Positions 32,391 through 40,948 of a stretch of 64,000 nucleotides of DNA are shown here, in pieces. This stretch comes from Streptomyces sp. CC208A. Its GTDB lineage: Bacteria > Actinomycetota > Actinomycetes > Streptomycetales > Streptomycetaceae. The notes below the pieces were generated by a model that saw nothing but the letters and a program-made list of their open reading frames with translations, made no database searches and was not told the origin of the DNA. Both the position numbers and the translations under genes were made by a program. Each line of letters opens with the position of its first letter. Position 1 is the stretch's first letter. The DNA lies in assembly GCF_030010625.1 (NCBI RefSeq), contig NZ_JASCXN010000004.1:293124-357123 (forward strand), read 5' to 3'.

Positions 32391-33125
32391 GTGAACGGAC
32401 CGGAGATCCAGATCAGTTTCGCCCCCGGCCTGGCCATCTTCGTCGCCGCCGAGCGGCGCTCGGGACGGACCACCGTGGCCACCGACGGCGTCTCCTCTCT
32501 GGGCCACGTCGTCGAGTCCCTCGGCGTCCCGCTCACCGAGGCGGGCCGGCTCCTCGTCGACGGCCGCCCGGTGGCCCCCTCGCACGTGCCGACGGCCGGT
32601 GAGACCGTCGAGGTCGAGGGCGTCGTCCGCCCGCAGCCGGTGCCCGGCGCGCCCCTCCGGTTCCTGCTCGACGTGCACCTGGGCACCCTGGCCCGGCGGC
32701 TGCGACTCCTTGGTGTCGACGCCGCGTACGAGAGCGAGGACATCGGCGACCCGGCCCTCGCCGCGCTCTCCGCACGGGAGCGGCGGGTCATGCTCTCCCG
32801 CGACCGGGGGCTGCTGCGCCGCCGCGAACTGTGGGCGGGGGCGTACGTGTACAGCGACCGGCCCGACGACCAGCTCCGTGACGTCCTGGAGCGCTTCGCG
32901 CCGCCGCTGGCGCCCTGGACCCGCTGCACCGCCTGCAACGGGCTCCTGACGGAGACCGGCAAGGACGAGGTCCGCGCGCGTCTGGAGCGGGGCACCGAGA
33001 AGACGTACGACGTCTTCGCCCAGTGCGAGGAGTGCGACCGGGTCTACTGGCGGGGCGCGCACCACGCCCGCCTGGAGGCGATCGTCGACGAGGCGGTACG
33101 GGAGTTCGGCGCCGCCGCCTCGTGA
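32391..33125 (+). CDS. Mut7-C RNase-domain protein with N-terminal ubiquitin-like domain
   Basis: A 244-residue protein. Residues 1-85 resemble the Mut7-C ubiquitin-like fold (IQISFAPGLAIFVAAERR, VSSLGHVVESLGVPLTE); residues 90-240 match the Mut7-C PIN-type RNase domain: RFLLDVHLGTLARRLRLLGVD, VMLSRDRGLLRRREL, and two Cys pairs (CTACN and CEECDRVYW) for a zinc ribbon. PIN-like nucleases cut RNA with acidic residues (Asp in LLDVHLG and SRDRGLL). It is thought to act in RNA turnover or toxin-type systems. GATCCT is 6 nt before the GTG start. Confidence 0.85.
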   Translation: MNGPEIQISFAPGLAIFVAAERRSGRTTVATDGVSSLGHVVESLGVPLTEAGRLLVDGRPVAPSHVPTAGETVEVEGVVRPQPVPGAPLRFLLDVHLGTLARRLRLLGVDAAYESEDIGDPALAALSARERRVMLSRDRGLLRRRELWAGAYVYSDRPDDQLRDVLERFAPPLAPWTRCTACNGLLTETGKDEVRARLERGTEKTYDVFAQCEECDRVYWRGAHHARLEAIVDEAVREFGAAAS

Positions 33126-33141
33126 CAGAGCCCGCCTCCCC

Positions 33142-33702
33142 TCAGGGGGTTTCGGCGGTGAGGTACCTCTGCACGGTCGGCGCCAGCCAGGCCACCACCT
33201 CGTCCCGGCTCATGTCGACGGCCGGCGGCAGGCGGAGCACATAGCGGGCGAGCGCCATGCCGAGGATCTGGGAGGCGACGAGCGCGGCCCTGGCCGGGGC
33301 CTCCTCCGGTCTCGGGCAGACGCCGAGGGCGACGGGGCCGAGCTGTGCCCCGAAGATCGACTGCATGCGGACGGCGCCGGCCTCGTTGGTGACACCGACC
33401 CTGAGCAGGCCGGTGAGCACGTCGTCCCGCTCCCAGCGGTCGAGGAAGTGGTTCACGAGGACGGCCCCGATGTGCTGGGAGGGCAGCGCGCCGATGGCGG
33501 GCAGGGCCAGGTCGATCTCGGAGGCGGCGGCGAACAGCCCCTCCTTGTTGCCGTAGTAGCGCATGACCATCGAGGGGTCGATCCCGGCGTCGCGGGCGAT
33601 GGCCCGGATCGTGGCGCGCTCGTACCCGTCGGCGGCGAAGCGCTCGCGGGCGGCCTCCAGGATCGCGGCCCGGGTGGTGTCGGAGCGTCGTGCGGTCTTC
33701 AT
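33142..33702 (-). CDS. TetR family transcriptional repressor
   Basis: About 186 residues. The HTH is ILEAARERFAADGYERATIRAIARDAGIDPSMVMRYYGNKEGLF (residues 12-55), the canonical TetR pattern. The C-terminal helical domain binds a small ligand. It is divergent from the flavin monooxygenase gene at 33805, and the shared 102-bp region carries repeated GTTGAC/GTCAAC half-sites, so the protein very likely represses the monooxygenase and itself. TACAGT lies 7 nt before the ATG at 33702, overlapping one operator. Confidence 0.88.
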   Translation of the reverse strand: MKTARRSDTTRAAILEAARERFAADGYERATIRAIARDAGIDPSMVMRYYGNKEGLFAAASEIDLALPAIGALPSQHIGAVLVNHFLDRWERDDVLTGLLRVGVTNEAGAVRMQSIFGAQLGPVALGVCPRPEEAPARAALVASQILGMALARYVLRLPPAVDMSRDEVVAWLAPTVQRYLTAETP

Positions 33703-33709
33703 GCCCACA

Positions 33710-33715
33710 ACTGTA
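33710..33715 (-). promoter_or_regulatory. Candidate -10 (TACAGT) of tetR gene
   Basis: On the minus strand TACAGT is 7 nt before the ATG at 33702 (leaderless pattern) and overlaps the first operator box. Confidence 0.4.
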
Positions 33716-33789
33716 GGCCAACAGGTGTTGACACGCCACGCGAGAGACCTCTACGGTGGTCAACAAGCGTAGGCCAACAAGCGTTGACC
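33712..33789. promoter_or_regulatory. tetR/monooxygenase intergenic operators and promoter
   Basis: Two copies of a 21-22 bp box sharing TAGGCCAACA and GTTGAC lie at 33712-33733 and 33769-33789. A third half-site GTCAAC is at 33759-33764 and forms a dyad with the last GTTGAC (33783-33788). For the plus-strand gene, -35 TTGACA (33728-33733), 18-bp spacer, and -10 TACGGT (33752-33757) make a good housekeeping promoter. Operators overlap the -35 and the region just after the -10, as expected for a repressor site. Confidence 0.65.
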
Positions 33790-33804
33790 GATCGGAGGCC
33801 AGCC

Positions 33805-35241
33805 ATGAGCACCACCGACACCACCAACAGCGACCGCCACGACACCGACGTCATCGTCGTCGGCGCCGGGCCCACCGGACTCCTCCTCGCCGGCGACCTC
33901 GCCGCCGCCGGACTCGACGTCACCCTCGTCGAACGCCGCCCCGCCGGCCGCTCCAACCTCACCCGCGCCTTCGGCGTGCACGCCCGCACCCTGGAACTCC
34001 TCGACAACCGCGGCCTCGCCGACGCCCTGGAGGCCACTGGCACCCCCATCACCCGGATGCGGCTCTTCGGTCATCTCTCCCTCGACCTCACCCGCCTCCC
34101 CTCCCGCTTCGACCACCTCCTCATCACCCCCCAGTACGAGGTGGAGCACCTCCTCGAAAAGCGCGCCACCACCGCCGGCGTCACCTTCCGCCACGGCACC
34201 GCCCTGGAAGCCCTCCACCAGGACGCCGACGGCGTCACCGCCGAGCTCACCGGCCCGGACGGCCCCCTCACCCTCCGCGCCCGCCACCTCGTCGGCACCG
34301 ACGGACACCGCAGCACCGTCCGCACCGCCCTCGGACTCCCCTTCCCCGGCACCAGCGTCATCCGCTCCATCGTCCTCGCCGACGTCCGGCTCGCCGGCGA
34401 ACCCGCCGCCTCCCTCACCGTCAGCGGCTCCGACAGCGCCTTCGCCTTCATCGCCCCCTTCGGCGACGGCTGGTACCGCGTCATGGGCTGGGACCGCACC
34501 CGCCAGGTCCCCGACAGCGAGCCCGTCGACCTCGACGAGGTCCGCGACATCGCCCGCCGCGCCCTCGGCACCGACCACGGCATGCACGACGCCCGCTGGA
34601 TCTCCCGCTTCCACAGCGACGAGCGCCAGGTCCCCGCCTACCGCGTCGGCCGCGTCTTCCTCGCCGGCGACGCCGCCCACGTCCACTCCCCCGCCGGGGG
34701 CCAGGGCATGAACACCGGCCTCCAGGACGCCGCCAACCTCTCCTGGAAGCTCATCGCCGTCCACCGCGGCGAAGCCCCCGACCCCGAAGCCCTCCTCGAC
34801 AGCTACCAGGCCGAACGCCACCCCGTCGGCGCCACGGTCCTGCGCACCAGCGGCGCCATCGTCCGCCTCGCCATGGCCCACACCCCCGCCACCCGCGCCC
34901 TGCGCACCCTCGCCACCACCACCCTGAACACCCTCCCTCCCGCCTCCGCCAAGGCCCTCGGCACCCTCAGCGGCCTCGGCATCTCCTACGCCCCCGCCCC
35001 CGGCGCCGGCCGCACCTCCGGCCGCCGCGCCCCCGACGTACAGCTCCGCGAGGGCCGCCTCCACGAACTGCTGCGCGCGGGCGAGTTCGTCCTCATCGCC
35101 CCCGAGGGCACCACCCCGGCCCTGCCGCCGATCGCCCCGACCACCGCCGCCCGCGTCGTCCGCGCCACCTGGACCGACCCCACCCGCCACACCACCGTCC
35201 TCGTCCGCCCCGACGGCTACGTCCTGTGGACCGACCGGTGA
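33805..35241 (+). CDS. FAD-dependent monooxygenase (class A, aromatic hydroxylase type)
   Basis: A 478-residue flavoprotein. The N-terminal VIVVGAGPTGLLLAGDLAAAGLDVTLVERR is the FAD dinucleotide-binding fold, the GTDGHRSTVR segment is the DG motif, and VFLAGDAAHVHSPAGGQGMNTGLQDAANLSWKL is the second FAD motif. Class A enzymes hydroxylate aromatic or antibiotic substrates with NAD(P)H and oxygen; rifampicin-modifying and polyketide enzymes are relatives. Regulation by the divergent TetR repressor is suggested by the operators upstream. Substrate unknown. Confidence 0.88.
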   Translation: MSTTDTTNSDRHDTDVIVVGAGPTGLLLAGDLAAAGLDVTLVERRPAGRSNLTRAFGVHARTLELLDNRGLADALEATGTPITRMRLFGHLSLDLTRLPSRFDHLLITPQYEVEHLLEKRATTAGVTFRHGTALEALHQDADGVTAELTGPDGPLTLRARHLVGTDGHRSTVRTALGLPFPGTSVIRSIVLADVRLAGEPAASLTVSGSDSAFAFIAPFGDGWYRVMGWDRTRQVPDSEPVDLDEVRDIARRALGTDHGMHDARWISRFHSDERQVPAYRVGRVFLAGDAAHVHSPAGGQGMNTGLQDAANLSWKLIAVHRGEAPDPEALLDSYQAERHPVGATVLRTSGAIVRLAMAHTPATRALRTLATTTLNTLPPASAKALGTLSGLGISYAPAPGAGRTSGRRAPDVQLREGRLHELLRAGEFVLIAPEGTTPALPPIAPTTAARVVRATWTDPTRHTTVLVRPDGYVLWTDR

Positions 35242-35270
35242 CCGACCCCGCCCCGCCGGAGCCGGCCCCC

Positions 35271-35783
35271 TCAGAAGACGTACGGGTCCCCGGTCGCGAG
35301 CACCAGCACCCGGTGCCGGTCGTTGAAGGGGTTCCGGTCGACCCCACCGGACCGCCAGGCCGTACCGACCTCCACCGTCAGCTCCTGCGGTCGGCCCATC
35401 GCCCTCAGATCCAACGCCAGCTCCACCCCCGCCCCACCGCCCGGCAGCGCACCCGTCCGACAGGACACCACCCGGGCACTGCTCCACAGACACCCCGGCG
35501 GCAGCTCCTGACCACCCGCCATCGGCGCGGAGAAGGCCAACCGGACGGTGGCGTCCGCGACATCGGACGGACCGTGGTTCTCCGTCACCAGCCACACCCC
35601 GACCCGCCCGTCCCACAGCGACACATGACCGTGATGAGCCAGATCCGCCTCGGCCTCGGCCTCGACCACCTCGCCCACCACGTCGCCCCCCACGTCACCG
35701 GCCGCGCCGACGGCCGTCCCGGCACCCAGCACCACGAGCGCCGCGAGCGCGGCCCCCAGCACACCCTTCGACATCGCACGCAT
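35271..35783 (-). CDS. Secreted hypothetical protein
   Basis: About 170 residues with a signal peptide: basic MRAMSKG, then VLGAALAALVVLGAGTAVGAAG, cleaved probably after the Ala-rich site. The mature part has an immunoglobulin-like or DUF11-like beta pattern (VGVWLVTENHGPSDVADATVRLAFSA; VELALDLRAMG) with one Cys pair (GCLWSSARVVSC). The exact start is uncertain: ATGs at 35783, 35774 and 35807 are in frame. It is convergent with the monooxygenase gene. No function can be assigned. Confidence 0.6.
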   Translation of the reverse strand: MRAMSKGVLGAALAALVVLGAGTAVGAAGDVGGDVVGEVVEAEAEADLAHHGHVSLWDGRVGVWLVTENHGPSDVADATVRLAFSAPMAGGQELPPGCLWSSARVVSCRTGALPGGGAGVELALDLRAMGRPQELTVEVGTAWRSGGVDRNPFNDRHRVLVLATGDPYVF

Positions 35784-35904
35784 AAGGAGAAAATACCCAC
35801 GAACCATCCCACTGTCTGACAATCCGTCAGCCCGCGTGTCCCTTTCCGACCGCCGCCTATCCTGACCACCACAGAGACCGACCACCTGTGCGAGGAGCCC
35901 CGCC

Positions 35905-36660
35905 ATGTCCGCCCCCATCGCCGTCATCACCGGAGCGAGCAGCGGCATCGGCGCCGCCACAGCCCGGCAGCTGGCCGCCGCCGGCTACCGCGTGGTCCTC
36001 ACCGCCCGCCGCAAGGACCGCATCGAAGCCCTCGCCGCCGAGATCAACGACGCCGGCCACCAGGCCACCGCCTACGCCCTCGACGTCACCGACCGCGCCG
36101 CCGTCGACGAGTTCGCCACCGCCTTCCGCACCCTCGCCGTCCTCGTCAACAACGCCGGCGGCGCCCTCGGCCTCGACCCCGTCGCCACCGCCGACCCCGA
36201 GGACTGGCGCCGCATGTACGAGGTCAACGTCCTCGGCACCCTCCACATGACCCAGGCCCTGCTGCCCGCCCTCACCGCGAGCGGCGACGGCACCGTGGTC
36301 GTCCTCTCCTCCACCGCGGGCCACGGCACCTACGAAGGCGGCGCCGGCTACGTCGCCGCCAAGAACGGCGCCCGCGTCCTCGCCGAGACCCTCCGCCTGG
36401 AGATCGTCGGCACCCCCGTCCGCGTCATCGAGATCGCCCCCGGCCTGGTCAAGACCGAAGAGTTCGCCACCACCCGCTTCCGCGGCGACACCGACCGCGC
36501 CGCGGCCGTCTACGCCGGCGTCGCCGCCCCCCTCACCGCCGACGACGTCGCCGACACCATCACCTGGGCCTGCACCCGCCCCCCGCACGTCAACATCGAC
36601 CTCCTGGTGGTCCGCCCCCGAGCCCAGGCCTCCAACACCAAGCTCCACCGCGAACTCTGA
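35905..36660 (+). CDS. Short-chain dehydrogenase/reductase (SDR)
   Basis: A 251-residue SDR. Cofactor loop TGASSGIGAATA (residues 9-20), NNAGG stabilising motif, and the catalytic set Ser (LSSTAGHG), Tyr and Lys (YVAAK). The N-terminal Arg-rich segment (VVLTARRKDR) suggests NADP(H) preference. The family oxidises or reduces alcohols and ketones of many types. GAGGAG lies 8 nt before the ATG. The next, endonuclease gene follows a strong hairpin. Confidence 0.9.
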   Translation: MSAPIAVITGASSGIGAATARQLAAAGYRVVLTARRKDRIEALAAEINDAGHQATAYALDVTDRAAVDEFATAFRTLAVLVNNAGGALGLDPVATADPEDWRRMYEVNVLGTLHMTQALLPALTASGDGTVVVLSSTAGHGTYEGGAGYVAAKNGARVLAETLRLEIVGTPVRVIEIAPGLVKTEEFATTRFRGDTDRAAAVYAGVAAPLTADDVADTITWACTRPPHVNIDLLVVRPRAQASNTKLHREL

Positions 36661-36740
36661 GCCGAACGGGTGAACCCACCCGATCACCCGGACGACACCC
36701 GTAAACCCGACCTACCGTCGAAGACAACTCCATACAGAAC

Positions 36741-36776
36741 GGCCCTCGACCGGGATTGCGGTCCCGGCCGAGGGCC
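36741..36776. terminator. Strong hairpin between SDR and endonuclease genes
   Basis: GGCCCTCG, one mismatch, CCGGGA, a 6-nt loop TTGCGG, then the complement TCCCGG...CGAGGGCC. The 15-bp stem lies 81 bp after the SDR stop and 26 bp before the endonuclease ATG. It may stop SDR transcription or act as a leader structure; there is no T-run after it. Confidence 0.6.
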
Positions 36777-36802
36777 TCACCACCAGGAAGGTGCAACTTC
36801 CC

Positions 36803-37627
36803 ATGGCTGGACAGGACCTTAGCGCGCCCGCGCGGCGTTTCATGGACCTCGAAGACCCCGAGTACGCCTACATGTTCGACTTCCTCCAGGCCGACGGACA
36901 CCTGTCGGAAGGAACCCGTCAGCGCGGGTGCCTCGCGGTCGAGATCAACGCGCGGGACGCCCACATCCTCCGCGAGTTCCAGCGGCTGACCCCGCACAAC
37001 AGCACCATCACCGAGCGCACCCGCTCGACGAACTTCTCGACGGAGCACCACTCAGCCACCTGGTCCCTGTGCTCGCTGGAGGCGCGCACCACGCTCAACC
37101 AGCTCGGGCTGCCCTACGGGAAGAAGTCCACCCGGATCAAGCCGCCCCGCGTCGAGTTCTCCCGCCGTGACTATCTCCGGGGCGTCATCGACGCTGACGG
37201 CTCCGTCGGCCACACCGGCCAGGGCTTCCCCTTCGTCTCCCTCACCACGTCGAGCGCGGCAATCGGGGCCTATCTCTGCCACTACGCGAAAAAGACCATC
37301 GGCGCCGAACGCCGCCTCGCCCGCCGCAACACACGGGACGGCGTCTACAACGTCATGTACCAGAAGGAAGCCGCGCAGGAGTTGTGCGCCCATCTCTACT
37401 ACCCGGGCTGCCTCAGCCTGGACCGTAAGCGGCTCGCCGCCGAGGCGTTGGCCTCGTGGACACGCCCCGCCGGCATGAAGGTCCGCCCTCCCCGACGCCC
37501 CTGGACGGCCGAGGAAGACCAGGTCCTCATGAACGCCCCCACGCTCGCGGTCGCCGCATCCGAACTCGGCCGGTCCCAGAGTTCCTGCCAGGTTCGCCGC
37601 TGGCGGCTGGTCAACGGCATCCGCTGA
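36803..37627 (+). CDS. Free-standing LAGLIDADG homing endonuclease
   Basis: A 274-residue protein with two LAGLIDADG motifs: MFDFLQADGH (residues 24-33, acidic Asp 31) and YLRGVIDADG (124-133, Asp 132), about 100 residues apart as in single-chain, pseudo-dimeric endonucleases. Both catalytic Asp are intact. The C-terminal 40 residues contain a Myb/SANT-like WTAEEDQVL...QVRRWRLVNG segment, likely for extra DNA contact. It is not inside an intein or a recognisable intron. AGGAAGG is 11 nt before the ATG. Codon usage looks less GC3-extreme than neighbours. It faces rtcB tail-to-tail across a terminator. Confidence 0.85.
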   Translation: MAGQDLSAPARRFMDLEDPEYAYMFDFLQADGHLSEGTRQRGCLAVEINARDAHILREFQRLTPHNSTITERTRSTNFSTEHHSATWSLCSLEARTTLNQLGLPYGKKSTRIKPPRVEFSRRDYLRGVIDADGSVGHTGQGFPFVSLTTSSAAIGAYLCHYAKKTIGAERRLARRNTRDGVYNVMYQKEAAQELCAHLYYPGCLSLDRKRLAAEALASWTRPAGMKVRPPRRPWTAEEDQVLMNAPTLAVAASELGRSQSSCQVRRWRLVNGIR

Positions 37628-37635
37628 CCAGAGCA

Positions 37636-37662
37636 GAGGCCCCGCGTCACACGCGGGGCCTC
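37636..37662. terminator. Bidirectional terminator between endonuclease and rtcB
   Basis: GAGGCCCCGCGT, loop CAC, ACGCGGGGCCTC: a perfect 12-bp stem followed on the plus strand by GCCTTTCT. It lies between two convergent stops (37627 and 37685). Confidence 0.75.
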
Positions 37663-37684
37663 GCCTTTCTCCCGGCCCCGTGGG

Positions 37685-38878
37685 TCAGCCCTTCACGTTG
37701 ACGACCTGCTTCAGCTTCGCGACGACCTCGACCAGGTCCCGCTGCTGCTCCATCACCTGCTCGATCGACTTGTAGGCGCCGGGGATCTCGTCCAGCACGC
37801 CGGAATCCTTGCGGCACTCCACGCCCCGCGTCTGCTCCTCCAGGTCCCGGACCGTGAAGCGCCTCTTCGCCGCGCTGCGGCTCATCTTCCGGCCGGCGCC
37901 GTGCGAGGCCGAGTTGAACGCGGCCTCGTTGCCGAGCCCCTTCACGATGTACGAGCTGGTGCCCATCGAGCCCGGGATGATGCCGAAGTCACCGCGCCCG
38001 GCACGGATCGCGCCCTTCCGCGTGACCAGCAGGTCCATTCCGTCGTAGCGCTCCTCGGCCACGTAGTTGTGGTGGCAGGAGATCTCCTGCTCGAAGCTCA
38101 CCTTCGCCTTCCGGAACTCCTTGCGGATCACTTCCTTCAGGAGCGCCATCATGATCGCGCGGTTGTACTTCGCGTACTCCTGCGCCCAGTAGAGGTCGCT
38201 CCGGTAGTCCGCCATCTGCGGGGTGTCCGCGACGAAGACCGCCAGGTCACGGTCGACCAGCCCCTGGTTGTGCGGCAGCTTCTGGGCCACACCGATGTGG
38301 TACTCAGCCAGCTCCTTGCCGATGTTGCGGGAGCCCGAATGCAGCATGAGCCAGATTGCCCCAGATTGGTCGAAACATACCTCTATCAGGTGGTTGCCCG
38401 AGCCGAGTGTTCCCATCTGCAACGCAGCCCGCTCCCGCCGGAACTTCACCGTGTCCGCCACCCCGTCGAACCGCGCCCAGAAGTCGTCCCAGCCCCCCGT
38501 CGGGAACTGGTACAGCCGCTTCGGGTCGACCTCCTCGCGGTGCATGCCTCGGCCCACCGGGATCGCCTGTTCGATCTTGGAGCGGAGGCGGGAGAGGTCG
38601 CCCGGGAGGTCGTTCGCGGTCAGGGAGGTCTTCACGGCGGACATGCCGCAGCCGATGTCCACGCCGACCGCCGCCGGGCAGACCGCGTCCCGCATGGCGA
38701 TCACCGAGCCGACCGTGGCGCCCTTGCCGTAATGCACGTCCGGCATGACCGCGAGGCCCTTGATCCACGGCAGCGTCGCCACGTTCTGCAGCTGCCGCAT
38801 CGCGCCGCCCTCCACCGTGGAAGGATCGGCCCACATCCGGATGGGCACCCGCGCACCCGGGACCTCTACGTACGACAT
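37685..38878 (-). CDS. rtcB: RNA-splicing ligase RtcB
   Basis: A 397-residue RtcB. Metal and guanylate ligands are present: DVH (Asp 47, His 49), DIGCGM with Cys 77, GSGNH (His 163), SGSRN with His 180 just before it, the paired His 269/270 (SCHHNYV), and ASHGAGRKMSRSAAKRR with His 326, the residue guanylylated by GTP. RtcB joins RNA 3'-phosphate or 2',3'-cyclic phosphate ends to 5'-OH ends in tRNA repair and splicing. Archease is not seen nearby. GAGGGAG precedes the ATG at 38878. Confidence 0.93.
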   Translation of the reverse strand: MSYVEVPGARVPIRMWADPSTVEGGAMRQLQNVATLPWIKGLAVMPDVHYGKGATVGSVIAMRDAVCPAAVGVDIGCGMSAVKTSLTANDLPGDLSRLRSKIEQAIPVGRGMHREEVDPKRLYQFPTGGWDDFWARFDGVADTVKFRRERAALQMGTLGSGNHLIEVCFDQSGAIWLMLHSGSRNIGKELAEYHIGVAQKLPHNQGLVDRDLAVFVADTPQMADYRSDLYWAQEYAKYNRAIMMALLKEVIRKEFRKAKVSFEQEISCHHNYVAEERYDGMDLLVTRKGAIRAGRGDFGIIPGSMGTSSYIVKGLGNEAAFNSASHGAGRKMSRSAAKRRFTVRDLEEQTRGVECRKDSGVLDEIPGAYKSIEQVMEQQRDLVEVVAKLKQVVNVKG

Positions 38879-39052
38879 ACTCCCTCGATTCCCCCAAAAA
38901 GCCTGATAACGCAAAAACCGGAGCCAAAGCCCGTACACGTGACGGCGGACCGGCATCAACGGCTGTGCGTGCGATAGACATTGTGTCCATCCGCCTTCTG
39001 TCGGCGGCAAACAGTTTTCGGGGAAGTCTTCGGGAGAAGGGAGCCTGGGACG

Positions 39053-39892
39053 GTGCAGGGAAAGAGGAAGTCACCCGGTCGCTCCCCCGGCACCCTCCTG
39101 GGCCTCGGCACCGGTCTCGCCGTCACGCTCGGCGCCCTGACCGGCTGCTCGTCCGCCGGTACCACCGAGGACGTCACCCTCGACGCCAAGGCGGGGGTCG
39201 CCGCCGCGCCCGTCGCGCCGCCCGGCCGCTACCGCACCCTCTTCGAGCCCTGCGGCGCCGTCCCCCAGGCGACCCTCCGCGAGCTGCTCCCCGGCACCGC
39301 CGCTCTGGCCGAGCCCGAGCGGGCCAAGGCGCTCCGGGGCACCGCCGCCGTCACGTACGAAACCGACCGGCGTGTCGGCTGCTCCTGGAACGCGGACACG
39401 GAGGGCGGGGCGCACCGGCTGGTGCTCGACGTGGAGCGGGTGGTCTCGTACGACCCGACGGTGAGCGACGCCGCGCGGGCGCAGGACGTCTACAGCCGCA
39501 AGCAGCTCACGGCCGGGATCGCCGTACCGACGACGCCCCCTCCGACGCCCACGGTCACCGCCACCTCCACCACTACCCCTACGGGTACGGCCGCCACCCC
39601 CACCGACGCTCCGTCCGGCCCCGCCGATCCGTCCGCGCCGGCGACGACCGGGCTTGAGCCGCGGCTGCTGAGCGGTCTCGGCGACACCGCGTTCGTCGAC
39701 GACAGGCTCGGCACGGCGGGCAGGAGCGGGCACCAGCGGGTCGTGAGCGTGGTGTTCCGCACATCGAATGTGATCGTGACCGTCGAGTACCAGCAGCGTA
39801 CGACGGGGGTGGAGACGACCCCGGACAGCAAGGAACTGCAGGACAGGGCGCAGAATCTGGCCCGGCTGCTGGCCGACCGGCTGGAGGAGTAG
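39053..39892 (+). CDS. DUF3558-type lipoprotein
   Basis: A 279-residue protein: signal peptide with lipobox LTGC (Cys about 28), then FEPCGAVPQATLRELLPG...GCSWN, the Cys pair of DUF3558 proteins, and a Thr/Pro-rich spacer (residues about 150-200) before a C-terminal beta domain (VSVVFRTSNVIVTVEYQ). DUF3558 lipoproteins are actinomycete cell-surface proteins of unknown role. GGGAG lies 9 nt before the GTG at 39053. It is one of two tandem DUF3558 genes in the same direction. Confidence 0.75.
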   Translation: MQGKRKSPGRSPGTLLGLGTGLAVTLGALTGCSSAGTTEDVTLDAKAGVAAAPVAPPGRYRTLFEPCGAVPQATLRELLPGTAALAEPERAKALRGTAAVTYETDRRVGCSWNADTEGGAHRLVLDVERVVSYDPTVSDAARAQDVYSRKQLTAGIAVPTTPPPTPTVTATSTTTPTGTAATPTDAPSGPADPSAPATTGLEPRLLSGLGDTAFVDDRLGTAGRSGHQRVVSVVFRTSNVIVTVEYQQRTTGVETTPDSKELQDRAQNLARLLADRLEE

Positions 39893-40018
39893 CCGACGGT
39901 CCGGTGTTCCGGGCGGGTCCCCGCGCGGGCAGCCGGTCGGCGGGGGGACCACGTAACGTGTCGGCGTATCCAGGGCCGCCTTCCGGCGCCGGCCGTACGA
40001 CAAGCGACTGAAGGAACC

Positions 40019-40762
40019 ATGCAGCGATCAGCTTCGCGACTCACCCGCATTCTCGCCGCCGCCGCCGTCCCGGTGATGCTCGTCGTCGCCGGCTGCTCCT
40101 CGGACTCGGGCAGCGGAAGTGGCAGCGGCGGGGCCGGTGACGCCGGTGCGGCGCAGGGCACGGCGACCGCGACCGCGTCACCGACCCCTTCTCCGACGCC
40201 GACGGTCGAGCCCGCGAAGTTCTCGAAGCTGCCGCTGGCGTGCCAGGCGATCGCGGAGAAGACGTCGGCTTCGCTGGTCCCGAAGGCGAAGAGCCCGAAG
40301 GGGACGGCCGCGGCCTCCACGGATCTGTCGCACCGGGGCGGCTGCTCGTGGAACGGTCTGGAGGACAAGGGCGTCAAGGGCTCGCAGTACCGCTGGCTGG
40401 ACGTGTCGTTCTACCGGTACGACTCCGAGGTGTCGCTGGGCAGCGGTCAGCAGCGGGCGCAGGAGAACTTCGTCAAGGAGCTCGGGAAGGTCCAGGCCAC
40501 CGAGGGCGCGAAGAAGCTGAGCACGGTGTCGGCGGCGGGCATCGGTGACGAGGCGAAGACCGTCACGTACACGGTGAAGAAGACCGGCGAGGACTTCGTG
40601 TACGCCTCGGTCGTGGCGCGTACGGGCAATGTGCTGGTGCTGCTGTCGTACAACGGTGCCGGGTACGCGGGGGCGGAGACGCCGGAGGCGAAGAAGATCG
40701 TCGAGGGTGCGACGAAGGCGGCGAAGGAAGCGGTGGCCGCGGTGGCCACGGCCAACAAGTAG
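40019..40762 (+). CDS. DUF3558-type lipoprotein (second copy)
   Basis: A 247-residue lipoprotein with lipobox VAGC (Cys 26), a Ser/Gly and Thr/Pro spacer, and the DUF3558 Cys pair (LACQ... and GGCSWNG). The C-terminus is alternating Val/Lys/Ala-rich. It shares layout and the GCSWN element with the upstream gene (about 20-30% similarity by eye), so the two probably arose by duplication. It is 126 bp after the first copy and 186 bp before the DUF2637 gene. Confidence 0.75.
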   Translation: MQRSASRLTRILAAAAVPVMLVVAGCSSDSGSGSGSGGAGDAGAAQGTATATASPTPSPTPTVEPAKFSKLPLACQAIAEKTSASLVPKAKSPKGTAAASTDLSHRGGCSWNGLEDKGVKGSQYRWLDVSFYRYDSEVSLGSGQQRAQENFVKELGKVQATEGAKKLSTVSAAGIGDEAKTVTYTVKKTGEDFVYASVVARTGNVLVLLSYNGAGYAGAETPEAKKIVEGATKAAKEAVAAVATANK

Positions 40763-40948
40763 CGGCCGATCGGTAGTCGTATCCGCTGGTCGGTGCGGTC
40801 GATCGAGGACGGCCGCACCGGGTAGTGACACAAATCGACACAGACAGGCGTGTGTGAGCGGAGCCCGTTCCTCCCCAGGGGGTCGGGCTTCGCTCATGTG
40901 TGCCACTCTGGGGCCCGCGAGACGTCGAAACACGGGAGGGGATCGCGG

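Noticed and set aside
36803..37627. LAGLIDADG gene as an intein or intron-encoded protein
   Set aside because: It has its own start, ribosome site and terminator, and neither flank is a split host gene or a structured RNA intron.
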